A DNA stretch of 64,000 nucleotides from Mixophyes australis (Eukaryota; Chordata; Amphibia; Anura; Limnodynastidae). The position numbers and the translations under genes are program-made. Of this stretch, positions 46,001 through 57,649 are shown piece by piece. The first letter of the stretch is position 1, and each line of letters starts with the position of its first letter. The stretch spans positions 18,934,504 to 18,998,503 of the forward strand of contig JAVHZZ010000003.1 in the NCBI GenBank assembly GCA_036250195.1, given 5' to 3'. The notes under the pieces were generated by a model. The model was not told the origin of the DNA. It did not search any database and was given only the letters and a program-made list of their open reading frames with translations.

Positions 46001-46270
46001 ATGACAGTTTAATATCCTGCTTACCGATTGGTTCTCAGTGCACGTCGGTGCGTCTGCACGTCCATCGCGGAACCTGTACTAAGATGGCTGACTGACTTGT
46101 CAATCACTGCTCGAGCGTGGCTAGCATTCTGGCGCGTACGCAACTGAACGCACCACTATAAAATCGCATACAGCATGCGATAGTTCGCCCTGACAATTTG
46201 CGCATGGCTTTTCAAAGTTGTTGCTGTCAAGAAACGGTTAATATTGGTGGATATTGAGGTAAGTAACATG
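46001..46270. promoter_or_regulatory. Divergent promoter region of Harbinger B
   Basis: CpG-rich DNA between the two oppositely directed Myb-like genes. It holds a plus-strand TATAAAA at 46157-46163 about 460 nt before the ATG of the plus gene, a CCAAT on the minus strand at about 46026, and AAGATGGC at about 46081 resembling a YY1 site. It is the natural shared promoter candidate. Confidence 0.5.
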
Positions 46271-46278
46271 GGCCTAGG

Positions 46279-46503
46279 CAGGCGCGGGCTGGGATGCTGC
46301 AGGCAGGGGGGCACACAGGCGGCCGCATCTCATTACAGGGGATGCGGCGCGGCTGACGCGGCCGCATCTGATGACATCAGATGCGGCCGCAGAAAAAAAA
46401 TCAGAAGAAATTGCATCGGGGGCTCCCGGCCGGCCTACCCCCCGGCCCTAAAAGCGCAAAATCTGAGCGGCCCGGGGGGCCGATGCCCCCCAGCCCGCCC
46501 CTG
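46279..46503. mobile_element. hAT-type MITE (225 bp) inside Harbinger B
   Basis: Exact 8-bp duplication GGCCTAGG at 46271-46278 and 46504-46511. Ends CAGGCGCGGGCTGGG and CCCAGCCCGCCCCTG are inverted repeats. The interior is GC-rich with a GCGGCCGCATCTGATG palindrome-like centre and no coding capacity. It lies in the 5' leader of the plus-strand Myb-like gene. Confidence 0.92.
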
Positions 46504-46620
46504 GGCCTAGGTCTGCTACCTGACATAGATAGCGTCGTAGGAAATGGAATAATTGCACTTTCTTTTTTCCTTTTTTAGATTGTGTACACTTCTGTGGGCA
46601 AAAAACAGGAGAACCTAAAC

Positions 46621-48517
46621 ATGTCTGAACAAGACTCCAATGAGCCATCCGGCTCATCATCTGCTGCTGCTGCTAAAAAAAGACGCCAGCCCAATTTCAC
46701 AAATAATCAAATTGACATTTTGGTCGAATTGGCTGTTGATAGGCTCCACTCCGCTCCGCGTCCATTCTCTGCACCATCAAAAGCAAGAATATGGGAAGAA
46801 ATTACAAATGAGGTCAATGCCGTGGCTCCAATCAGACGCAAGGTTAATGAGGTCCAGAAAAGGTAAATATTTAAGTGTACAAAAATTGGTTAAATGTGTC
46901 CAGATTTTGTGGATAATATCCTGCTAATGTGTCTATTTTGCACACAGGTGGCAAGACTTTAAACGCCGCCTGTAAGATGAAATTTCTGAACACAGAAGAC
47001 ATGCAAGAGTGACAGGTGGTGGACCTCCAGCAATGCTGGAATTGACTGCATTGGAGACCAGGGCATTGGCCTGTTTGGATGCGGAGATGGTTCAAGGTGT
47101 GGGCCGCATTGACACCGGACGTAGCCCACCCGCCAGCGAGCCTATCACAGCTACAGGTATGCTACAGGCATATACACACACATATATATAAATATATAAA
47201 TTCACACAAATTACCTAAGGACGGCATTATTTATTTAATTTTTTCCCCCTTGTAGGGCCCAATACAGCGGAAGACATTTCAAAGGATGAGCTGGTGGAGG
47301 AGCCACGTGATGTGGAAGAGCATCAAATGAGTGAGGAGGCAGAAGTCAGTGAACGGGAATCACTGCACGCCTGCTATCACAGTATTAGAGACACAAATGC
47401 CACTATTCAGTCCAATACCACAGATATTGCCACAACCCTCACCCGTATGGAGCACACTTTACACAGTAGCCTCACCCGTATAGAGAACACTATGGACTTA
47501 AATCTTTCATCTATCAACACTACCCTTACCCGTCTCACTGACCTTATTGCAGTGTATATCACCAATCCACAATCACGCATATCACAGGAATCTTCTACTA
47601 CTTCTTTCTCTCCATCTCTTAGTCCCATGTATCAATCATACTACACTTCACCCGATTATCGTTCCACAAGTAGGCCTTATCGCACGCACCCGTCTTCACA
47701 TATTGAACAACTCCACTCTCAAGGTTCTATTGGTTCTAGTCTAAGACCCCAAATGCATCGCCATCATTTTCAAACCAACCCATATGTTGACATTGAACCA
47801 TATTCACATTCTAATCAGCAATACAACTATTATTTACCACCATCTGCCATCTCTGCCCCATCTGCCATCTCTGCCCCTTCTGCCTCATCTTCCCCATCTG
47901 CCCCATCTGCCATCTCTGCCCCTTCTGCCATCTCTGCCCCTTCTGCCATCTCTGCCCCATCTGCCATCTCTGCCCCTTCTGCCATCTCTGCCCCTTCTGC
48001 CATCTCTGCCCCATCTGCCATCTCTGCCCCTTCTGCCATCTCTGCCCCTTCTGCCATCTCTGCCCTATCTGCCCCATCTGCCATCTCTGCCATCTCTGCC
48101 CCATCTGCCATCCCTGCCCCTTCTGCCATCTCTGCCCCATCTGCCATCTCTGCCCCATCTGCCATCTCTGCCCCATCTGCCATCTCTGCCCCATCTGCCA
48201 TCTCTGCCCTCTCTGCCCCTTCTGCCATCTCTGCCCCTTCTGCCATCTCTGCCTCATCTGCCATCTCTGCCCCATCTGCCATCTCTGCCACATCTGCCAC
48301 ATCTGCCACCCGTGCACCCCGTGCCACACAATCGTCGGCTGCTGCACAGTCACTCACTGCTGCTCCACTGGCCTCTGCTTCCTCACCACTGTTGCCTTCT
48401 ATATCACGGGTTACCAGAAGCCAGACTCATCCTCCATGTGATGCAACCATTATACCAGCAAAGAGGGCCCGTAAAAAAAAAAAATTGTTTGAGGTGTTTT
48501 TGCTATTGTGTAAATAA
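46621..48517 (+). pseudogene. Myb/SANT-like gene of Harbinger B with Ser-Ala-Pro repeat (three exons)
   Basis: Exon 1 (46621-46862) begins MSEQDSNEPSG and encodes a basic AKKRRQ and a Myb-like domain: FTNNQIDILVELAVDR, IWEEITNEVNAV and RKVNEVQKR. It ends at GTAAAT. Exon 2 (46948-47156) continues WQDFKRRL, then has a TAA at 46973-46975 inside the domain; afterwards HARVTGGGPP, a family hallmark, is still readable. Exon 3 (47256-48517) has acidic and coiled-coil-like helices with repeated TRMEHTL/TRIENTM units, then a long SAPSAI repeat, then a PAKRARKKKK nuclear signal. The splice sites are good and a single nonsense codon appears to be the main lesion. The family role is binding element ends and importing the transposase. 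Confidence 0.8.
47838..48310 (+). repeat. 18-bp coding repeat (Ser-Ala-Pro-Ser-Ala-Ile)
   Basis: About 26 tandem units of TCTGCCATCTCTGCCCCA and close variants within exon 3 of the Myb-like gene. The unit is a multiple of three, so the frame is kept. All three plus frames and two minus frames stay open across it, creating long antisense open frames that are not genes. Confidence 0.9.
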
Positions 48518-50028
48518 ATTGTATAATTATAAACTTATTAGCTATGTATGTTGTATTTTTTAAAAACATAACAAAAACACAAGAGAAGTAGGTGTCCAGG
48601 ACATATTGCTTGAAAGACACAGCATCAACTGATTCTGGAGGGCTGGGGTCAGCATCTAACACCTCATGGACAGCAACCTCGGCCTCCTCCACCCAAGGAA
48701 CCCCACTCCTAATGGCGATGTTATGGAACATCACACACTGAGCTATGATATCACACACAGTGGATGGAGCATACATTAGAGCACCACCAGACCGATCTAG
48801 GCACCGGAATCTGGCCTTTAAAAGACCAAATGCGCGCTCCACAACCGATCTAGTGGCTGTATGTGCGGAGTTGTATGCCATCTCCTGCTCCGTACGTGGG
48901 TTTAATAGAGGAGTGAGGAGCCAAGGGCAAAAAGGGTATGTGTTATCTCCTACAAGGGGTGACAAGAATGAAAAAGTTTAAAAATATGAGCGAGTGTCAG
49001 AATTGTAGACACAAATAACTATATCTATGGCAACAAGACAGGCAACATGGATGAGAAATAATGGCAAAAGAAGCAATCAGACACACAACATATTCAATGT
49101 ATTTGTAACCAAGGTTTAAGTTTTTGAACAACTTTTCATATGGGCAGCTATCCATGTTGGATTTTAAGGTAAACATCACAATTGAATGTACTTTTGAATG
49201 ATATTGCAATGTGCCTTTGTAATATATCTACTTAGCTACAAAACTTAAGACATTACTATTTCCACTTTAAACTACTACATACATGACATGTTTGTTAAAT
49301 AATATAAATACCTAATAGCCACGCATCACCATTCGGCCTTGCACCACCTTGCCTCAGTTGCAATCTTTCCCACATCCCTGATTGCCGGAAGGCAAAGGAG
49401 TCATGTGTACTCCCTGGCCAGATAGCTACCAGGTTACGAATCTGGAGAGAGGCGTCACATATAGCTTGGACATTTATAGAATGGAAATGCTTGCGATTTA
49501 AAAAATTAGCAGCATTCCCACCGGAGGGGACCAAGGCTACATGAGTCCCATCAACTGCCCCTATGACATGCGGGAAACCGGCTATGTGGGAAAACTGCCG
49601 TTTTATCGGCACCAGGGACTCCTCTTCGAGTGGCAGATGTATGAATTGCCTGAGACGCGCCACAAACGCCCCCAGAACAACCTTTAGCACACGACTGAAG
49701 GACTTCTGGGACATCCCTGAAGCGACTCCCACAGTGGTCTGAAATGTGTCGCGCAAAAGTGCAATACCGCCAACAGTTTAGTCAATGGCGGTATTGCTGT
49801 TGGGCTGTTGCGCTTAGGCTCCAGGTCAATCTGCACTATGCATAGGGTGTCCAGGATAACACGAGGCGGGAGCCGATAACGCCGCACCACCTCAGCATCA
49901 GACATGCCAAAGAGGCTGACACGTGGCCTGAACAAACGCTCCCTGGGTCGGCGACAATGGGTTACTTGCTGATTTTGGGGGCAGCGATGCTGGTTGCCCT
50001 CCTGTGCTGCCACATGCGCCTCGGCCAT
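48450..50028 (-). pseudogene. Harbinger B DDE transposase (HARBI1-like)
   Basis: Exon 1 runs from the ATG at 50028 (MAEAHVAAQEG) to 49312 (donor GTATTT). Exon 2 starts at 48949 after TTGTAG, and the join LLG|DNTY is in frame. Catalytic residues are present: Asp in IGAVDGTHV, Asp in WPGSTHDSF, Glu in RSVVERAFGLLKARFR. The N-terminal part has MSDAEVVRRYRLPPRVI, typical of the family. A one-base frame slip near 49745-49765 separates the N-terminal third from the core; otherwise the frame looks sound. The C-terminus beyond about 48600 is uncertain. It cuts and pastes the element at TTA sites, with Myb-like partner proteins needed for binding. Confidence 0.88.
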
Positions 50029-50987
50029 TTCTAAGAAACGCTATATTTGAAAAGAGAAGGATGTGAAAAAAATACAATTAACTCTTAGTTTGGAAAATGT
50101 CACTCCTATTTGCACAGGAAACATTGACAATATACTTACACCAACAAGTGGGTTGGCCAAACTCATAATGTGGCTAAAAAAACAAAACAAAAATTGTCAG
50201 AGGGTGAATAAGAAGTTATGGCATCTGCATCTATGCGCTATGTCAGGTTGCAGACCTAGACCCATGTTACTTATCTCCAAAATGGATCATGATTATCCTG
50301 TTCACTTGCAAACAATTGTCAATGGAAAACTAAAAAAGAAAAAATAAAGTAAACAAAAGATAAAAATAATCTACAAAGTACTACACAGCCCAATATAAGC
50401 AAACTATTATCTGTAACTATTATCTGAAACAAAGTATAACACCCAAAATAACAAAAAAGTCCAAGACAATTCAAACAATAAAATGTTAAAACAAATCAAC
50501 CAAAGAAACCATAGTAAAATCTTAAAATATATCATGCAAACATACCAGTAAATGAATCAGCAGTGAACAGGGCACATCATCTACGCCGAGCTTTATAGCA
50601 GTGGTTAATTAGCAGAGAGTATGCAGGTGAGGGTCTGCATGCGTCCTGATCACATGGGCGTTCCTTCGGATAAGTTGTGTGTGCTCGCGGTTTAGATCTG
50701 AGAGATAAAGTAGACCCTCGGCAGGCGCACAGCGTACGCCACCACAAACGCGATCACCTGCGTTCGCACCACTATGACTTGGACGTGGTTAGACGGGAAC
50801 GCCCCTATGAGAAATTGACTACGTCACCCCACCCCTGAACCTCCCTGTTCCCGCCCTGAACTCGTAGCTCGTCGCAAATGGGTTTGGCGATCGCGGCCGT
50901 ACAGTTTTTGCGTTCGTGAAAGTAAACAGACCCGGCAACCGAGCATGCGCACTAAACTTTGGCGTTCGCTACGCGCTGAAAAGGGAC
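50029..50987. other. Right subterminal region of Harbinger B
   Basis: 5' leader of the transposase (AT-rich), then about 400 bp of CpG-rich DNA (GCGTACGCCACCACAAACGC, CGCGGCCGTACAG) resembling the left subterminal block. No gene. Confidence 0.55.
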
Positions 50988-51015
50988 ATACGTCCCTTAA
51001 TGACTCAGGCCCTTA

Positions 51016-51899
51016 GTGTAGAAAACACACGTCTGCCCCCAAATACGTCTCCCCCAGACTAAATGCTAAGATATAGAGAGGCTGATTTCAAAATAAGTTA
51101 CATCTGTGCTAATTGGGCAGCTAATCAGAGAGGGGGGGGGGGTGGTATTGGGCTTACAGGCACAGTTACAGAGATGAGAATACGAGAGGATGAGATGAAA
51201 TTCACACATTACATCCTATATACAGTCCCCACTTACCTATCTCTGACTCGTGACACTACATTCAACAAAAGCAATCAGCCTTGGAATTTGTGCATTTTTT
51301 TCATTATGAAAGACCATCATAACCCCTGGTACAGTGGGAAATCTTTATATATCATTGTTCAAACAATAATGTGTCCTTCAGAGCTAAGATCATAAGCTCT
51401 AAATCAGGGACACACTCACACCCTCTGACGCAGCTTCAGCACAACGGTTCTCCCCACCTGGAATGGTTTTGTAAGGTGACTGCCGCAACATGAGGCAGTT
51501 CGGTGATGGTGACATCACGGAGTACCACAACTCTACTGATAGAACCCATCCCCTGTATGGCTGTGCCTAAGTAGATCACACTCTTACCAAGGAGACAGAA
51601 GTCATTAATAGTGACTAGCTGAAAATTCCAAGTCTCTCTTTCCCAAAACCAGAGCAGTTGGTTGGCTGATGCAACCCATATGGATTCTTCAGAATCTGAG
51701 GTGTGTCACTTCCTGTTATATCCGGAAGTTAGCATAGCGGTATATTCGAGATATTGGACGCTATTTTCTTGGAGTCCCGAGATTTCCAGCAGAACTATGG
51801 TGCCATTTTTCTGGAGTCCATAATAGTAAACATAGAAATCACAGCAATCCGCTCACAGCGCAGGTGGCCCATACAAATTAAAATATAATATTAGTACAA
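51016..51899. other. No gene recognised; poly-G tract
   Basis: Unassigned DNA with a G run at about 51131-51142. Nothing else supported. Confidence 0.5.
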
Positions 51900-52324
51900 G
51901 AAACATTTTATACATTTAAACAGAAATTACTTTAATTTTAAAAGGTGCAATTTTAAAATTTACATTCAAACCTGACGGTGCAAGTGTACCTAATCTATCC
52001 AGAGCATCTCCCTCCATGCCAATTTTGTTGGAAGATTAACACCTCTAGTACCTAATGTTACCATGTTCTATAGCTTTAAATGTTAAACCAGAAGGGTCTG
52101 CATTATGCTTTATTTTGAAATGTTTAGATACAAAATGGGTTTCAATCCAATATTTTAATATTCCTAACGTGTTCCTGTACACAGAGTTTTAGTACTCTTT
52201 GTCTTGCCTATATATTTGAGCCCATGGGCATTTTATACGGAAGATCTTAAAGGAGATTTGGCAGTTCATACAACCCCTTAATTTAAATGAGTTGGAATCT
52301 GTAGCATCTAAAGTTTCTAGTAAT
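51900..52324 (-). pseudogene. Penelope-like element relic 4 (GIY-YIG C-terminal part)
   Basis: With frame slips the minus strand reads KCPWAQIY at about 52230, LCVQEHVRNI at about 52160, then RRGVNLPTKLA-like and W..RLGTLAPSGLNVNFKI at about 51960-52040. This is the conserved tail after the PLE endonuclease. Many stops. Confidence 0.55.
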
Positions 52325-52963
52325 TGGGTCAACAAATGGGGAGAAGCAATAGTGTTTGAAAAACAAGGAGTTTTTATTATAGCAGAGAGATACCAGAAAC
52401 CAATAGGTGCAGACAATTGTAAACGGCAACTCGGTTCATAAGAATTGCAGGTTTCAAACAGCAGAAATAGCTGGTATATGCGGATGACACAATAAAGTAC
52501 AGATGCAGTTACAAGGAAACAAGAGTTATGCAGTAGCCAGGAGACACACAGCATTAGATGATCCACAGGTATGTGGATTCCAGATAACCAGGAGGCACCA
52601 GACATTGGATGATTCACAGGAGATATAAGCAAAAGGAGGGTCAGGCCAACCAAAGGGTCAATAGCCGGGAGAGCCACAAAAGTACCAGGAGGAAGATCTA
52701 ATCAAAGCCAGGGGTCAGGGTCACAAGAAGTAGTGCAAAAACGTAGGGACAAGGAGGAGTCAATAGCAAAGAGCAGGTCAGAATCAAACATAGGATTTCA
52801 CAGACAACTAGCAACGACAATTGATGAACTGCACAGGTTGCAGGAAAAGTCAGTCTCTAAATGGCCAGCCACAGGTGATTAGCAACCAGGAGTTAATGAG
52901 ATTAACTCCTGCAGGTTAGGAGAAATGTCTGTGTACAACAGCAGCACCTTTGGAGCCCTAACA
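52325..52963 (-). repeat. Probable solo LTR (Gypsy-like)
   Basis: The minus strand starts TGTTAGGGCTCCAAAGG and the block is TG...CA bounded. Flanks GTAAT (52320-52324) and GTAAC (52964-52968) could be a mutated 5-bp duplication. Compositional style (CAGGAGTTAATGAG, GGGTCAGGGTCACAAG) matches the other Gypsy-like LTRs here. The boundary at 52325 is uncertain. Confidence 0.5.
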
Positions 52964-53818
52964 GTAACCTTATCTAAGAAGTTAGAGATTATCACTTTGG
53001 AATAATCTTTCTCTAAATCTTTCTGAACACTTTTAATTGATCTTCACCATAACAATTTCCCATTATGCTTCAGAATTGTGAAAAGGGAATATTTTATTGA
53101 TACTCATGTTTATTCCTTAGGAATTTCCTCTATCTTCTTTTTATAACTTCTCATTCAATCGTATCTAGTTTCTATTGTAAGACCTTTCTACTGGTATCAA
53201 AGGTCTCATCATTTTTGAATGGCTCTACTGGATTGTCTTTCTCCTTCATTTCTAACTTCACTGTATTTAACATTTAACTTTTTCAAAAATATCTAGCTTG
53301 CAATTGTTCCTCTTCAACTGTCTGGGCCTGACCTCCACACTGCCCATAGAACTTATGAAACAGGACACCTGGATATTAAGTAACCTTTCCTTCTATGCTG
53401 TTGCCACATCCCTTTTGCCAAACCAGCCTAGGAACAGTATCTGACCAGAATAAAATGAAATCTGGAAAAACAATGGGCAGCAATTCAAGTCAAACTTGAT
53501 TAAAGCTATCTGTTCCTCAAGCCTCACAAAATAGAAACCATTACTACTACCTGCTTTAACCAGGTGAGCCTGATGATTGATGTCTGCTGATTTAAACCAC
53601 TTGCAACCACCTTAGTCCTTGGATATATCCAGTGAATATACGCAACATGGAACCACACTTTACTGCTAACATGACAAATATCAACTAGCTAGGCTGCCAA
53701 AAAGGTATGTACAAATGCCCCACCTGCCACACAGTCACCCCGAACCTGCAAGAAAGACATTTTCAGATCTGAAAGCATGCAACTTGCAAAACAACAGAAG
53801 TGAGCTAGACTATTGGCA
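52964..53818. other. No gene recognised
   Basis: AT-rich; possibly diverged PLE sequence on the minus strand near 52970-53280 but without a motif I can defend. Confidence 0.45.
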
Positions 53819-54402
53819 TGTCACAATTCTAACAGATAAAGTGGATTCGCTTTCGGCCACTTGGATTAGCGCTGGTAGTAAGAGTCCAGGAATCTAACAA
53901 ACCACCGATTTTCACCAGGGACCTCCGCAAGGAGGTTTGGGCTTTGCTGCAAGTAAGTTAGGCAGGTCGCAGCATTCTGCGCTGCCTCTAGGTGAGACAA
54001 GCAGGTATCACAATGCAAGATTGGTCAATGTAGCCGGGGCTTGTACACTGCGGATTGCAGAATGCCAATTCAGGAAACTGAAGAATTGTCAGAACAAGCT
54101 GGATCAGCAACAGTCAGGAATATACAGTACCAAACGGCAGGCTGAAGAGCAGTCAGGATCAGTACGAGTCAGGATACACAGGAATCAGCCACAATATGCA
54201 CAGGAACGCTTGCAAAGGCCTGTGCACTAAGCAGGTTTAAATACCAGAGCTGAAGAGCAGGGCGGGTCTCAGGACAGAACACATGATTACAGGTTAAGAG
54301 TTCTTAAAGGGCCATGTGCCTTCTGTTGTACAATGTATTATTATTATGGCACATGGCTCTGCGCCTGGATCGGAGGGACGAATAGAGGGAGCGTGCCGGA
54401 CA
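53819..54402 (-). repeat. Probable solo LTR (Gypsy-like)
   Basis: The minus strand starts TGTCCGGCACGCTCCC and ends AGAATTGTGACA, 584 bp. It has a TATA-like GGTATTTAAACC at about 54240 and repeated TCCTGACT/GATCCTGACT words typical of vertebrate Gypsy LTRs. No matching target duplication was found and no internal genes adjoin it. Confidence 0.6.
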
Positions 54403-55121
54403 GTGGGTTTGAAAAATAACTGTCGGACTTTGATGTATGACATGACAAGTGATAGGCACTTCTTTATAGTGCCATTAAATTGAAAGTTTGTTAAAGGATG
54501 ATTGTCCCCTTAGTACCAAAAATTTACTCTGGACACTAGAAGAACAATGTATTCGGAAACCTTGACCGGCTGTGACGTGCGTGGCTACGCATATAGGCGT
54601 ACCCAACAACCTGTGCAAAAATGTCTTTGACAAACTGCCATGTGCACTTGGGAGGACGAGTTTACTCACAAAACATTTAAAAAAAGGCAGAAGAAACCCT
54701 TAAAAAGTGCAACCTCCAAATTTTGAGTGCTTAATTATAAAACACCCCAGAAATATGAATCCTTAAACACACTAATCAAACAAAGAATTGCAGGGTTCAA
54801 ATAGTTCCTTTATAAAATGTCTCTCTCAAAGAACTTAATTCAGTTAATATAATTACATGTATTTCATTAAGAGTTCACTCCATCAGATCTTTTCTCCTTA
54901 AATGGAAAGTCGTGCTTTCAATATTTGCACCATCTTCCCCTTCAGTTACCCGATCTTCACGAGAAAGTACTCAATCTAAAAATCAATGGAATAAAGGGGC
55001 GCTTCCATAGTGTAAAATCACTAAAACATTTTATTAGAAAGAGAATACAAAGATTGCACACATGCCAAAATTTAGACGTACGCAGGAATGTACTTGGAAA
55101 ACTCTGTTATACACCGAACAT
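54403..55121. other. No gene recognised
   Basis: AT-rich DNA leading into the satellite. No motif supported. Confidence 0.5.
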
Positions 55122-55905
55122 GTTACCAGCATACAGCCGTATACGAACGACCGAACATGTTAGCAGCATACAGCCGTATACGAACGACAGAACATGTTAC
55201 CAGCCATACAGCCGTATACGAACAACGGAACATGTTACCAGCCATACAGCCGTATACGAACGACGGAACATGTTACCAGCCATACAGCCGTATACGAACG
55301 ACGGAACATGTTACCAGCCATACAGCCGTATACGAACGACGGAACATGTTACCAGCATACAGCCGTATACGAACGACCGAACATGTTAGCAGCATACAGC
55401 CGTATACGAACGACAGAACATGTTACCAGCCATACAGCCGTATACGAACAACGGAACATGTTACCAGCCATACAGCCGTATACGAACGACGGAACATGTT
55501 ACCAGCCATACAGCCGTATACGAACGACGGAACATGTTACCAGCCATACAGCCGTATACGAACGACGGAACATGTTACCAGCCATACAGTCCTATACGAA
55601 CGACGGAACATGTTACCAGCATACAGCCGTATACGAACGACGGAACATGTTACCAGCATACAGCCGTATACGAACGACCGAACATGTTACCAGCCATACA
55701 GCCGTATACGAACAACGGAACATGTTACCAGCCATACAGCCGTATACGAACGACCGAACATGTTACCAGCCATACAGCCGTATACGAACGACCGAACATG
55801 TTACCAGCATACAGCCGTATACGAACGACCGAACATGTTACCAGCATACAGCCGTATACGAACGACAGAACATGTTACCAGCCATACAGCCGTATACGAA
55901 CGATG
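55122..55905. repeat. 37/38-bp satellite with six-unit higher-order period
   Basis: About 21 units of ACATGTTACCAGC(C)ATACAG followed by CCGTATACGAACGACGGA. Units are 37 or 38 bp depending on one C. The variant ACATGTTAGCAGC occurs at 55155 and 55381, 226 bp apart, equal to two 37-bp plus four 38-bp units, and the neighbouring variants repeat in the same order. All three plus frames remain open, giving predicted frames up to 274 codons that I do not consider genes. Confidence 0.93.
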
Positions 55906-56388
55906 TGGTTAAAAACTTATTCTGAGCCAAACCCTCAACTCTTGTTTTCCGGAGGTATGGAACACAGTGCTGGCATATTCACAACCGCTTATACACTGTA
56001 AAACTTGGTGAGGGAAAGAGGCATAGAAACAGATGAACCCAGAATAGGCATTGAGAAATAAGAGGTGTTGGAAGAAGATGAAGGGTATCAAGTCTCCCCA
56101 AAAGAGAATGCCTAACCTATAACAACTCCCCACCCTAAGCCTCATTACCCAGGACATGAGGCAATCATACTTACTGTCCCTGGTCGATTGAACAGGCTAA
56201 ACAGTGGACACAGGAGGTGCCGGTACTTGGAAAGTGGATCCTTGTTGCTCCTCCGCGAGATCGAATCAACATGCTGGTGCCGTTTGTGTCCACTTGGAGA
56301 AGGACTTCAAGACCTGGATGTCCAGAGCAGGAACTTAACTCCAAAGATAACTCTTAAATTAAGTCTTGGGATTTATAGTACTCTAGTT
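55906..56388. other. No gene recognised
   Basis: Unique-looking DNA between the satellite and a hAT element. Ends with CTCTAGTT, a probable hAT target duplication. Confidence 0.5.
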
Positions 56389-57649
56389 CAATGTTCCCTC
56401 TAATTTTTTTGTAAGCTGGGCGGAAAAAATGATAACGTGTGCGGGAAAAATAAAGCAAAAATTGACTGAGCGGAAGTTGCGGAAGCCACAATAATTTTTG
56501 TTAATTAGTTAGGCATGTAAGCAGACTTATTGTATTTGATAAAATATGTATTTGTTGTGTGAAATAACTGCATTAAACAACACAATCATTAATGTCAATT
56601 ATGTCATTACAGTATATTAAAATATACTTTCTATTATCATAAATCAATCGAAGATCAAATTAATACATTAGATAAAACAATAGGCTCTGTTCAAAGTGAC
56701 ACAAATTATCAAGAATTACTCAACTTAATTAAGACTAGATTAGATAAAAGAGAGCAATCCATTATAGAAAAGAATAAAATCCAAATACATGACAGACAAA
56801 TTCGGCGTTAAAAATAATAAAAATAGTAAAACAAAAAAAAATACATTGTCTAAAAGCTCTTCAATTGGAGAAACCAGGTTCATTAGGAGAACCACACAAA
56901 CATATTGGTGCACACACCCATCCCTGTTTATCAGCATGACATACCAACAATATATGTCCTTCATCCATCGGAAATCTTTTCCGACAACAATTAACACTAG
57001 CCCTAAGAGTGATATCGTCAGTTCGGCTACAGACACGTCTTCCTTGACCATATCTGTTTATGATGACTCTCTTTCCAATTATAACATTCTGGACATTCAA
57101 TCGTTTGAAATGGGCTGGCAACGGTGAACACCTCATAAACATCTACAGACAAAGATATTCTTTCTACTAAAGCCCCTTCACCATAATTATCCAATAAAGA
57201 CAACGCTCTATACTCCACGCCATGAGTATCTTTGAAGCCACCCACACTTGGTCCATCACCCTCAGCTATAACCCTTGAATCATGTGTTCCACATGCTACT
57301 GACCCAATCTCTCAAATCGGTCATTTTTTGGGCCTAGGTCCGAAATTAATGAATCTGCACATAAGACCCAACTAGCTGAATCCCACAAAAAAGAAAATTA
57401 GACACCTCAGACGAGGAAGAAGAGGAGATCAAAAAACCAAAATCCATACCATAGATAACCTGAGTACACATACATTATCACCAGCAAATCAGCGTGCTAA
57501 AAAAAGGATTAAAGTATGCTCCCACAAAATCAATTAATAAATTCAACACTTTCCTAGACATTCAACGTTTTGTGAGGAAACTCACTCTTGAACTTTTTAT
57601 TAGATTAGAATAGGAAACGTACAAACACACAAACCTAAAACCTGAGTCA

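Larger units (their letters stand above)
43024..51012. mobile_element. PIF/Harbinger-like transposon B (8 kb, three genes)
   Basis: Left end GGGCCTGAGTCATTAAGGGA and right end TCCCTTAATGACTCAGGCCC are inverted repeats flanked by TTA on both sides (43021-43023, 51013-51015), the Harbinger target duplication. Inside are a DDE transposase on the minus strand at the right, a Myb-like gene on the plus strand in the middle, and a divergent small Myb/trihelix-like gene on the minus strand at the left. CpG-rich subterminal regions with ACGTACG-type words adjoin both ends. A 225-bp hAT MITE sits between the two Myb-like genes. The usual family layout is two genes. Confidence 0.92.

Noticed and set aside
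47811..48357. Long antisense frames across the Ser-Ala-Pro repeat
   Set aside because: They consist only of the repeat read on the other strand.
49684..49800. Separate short gene ahead of the Harbinger B transposase core
   Set aside because: It is the N-terminal part of the same transposase, offset by one frame slip.
55122..55905. CRISPR array reading of the 37/38-bp repeat
   Set aside because: No spacers between units, no cas genes, and the surroundings are vertebrate transposons; it is a satellite.
55088..56001. Three overlapping plus-strand proteins of 193-274 codons
   Set aside because: Products of a stop-free satellite unit; no start context, domains or codon bias.
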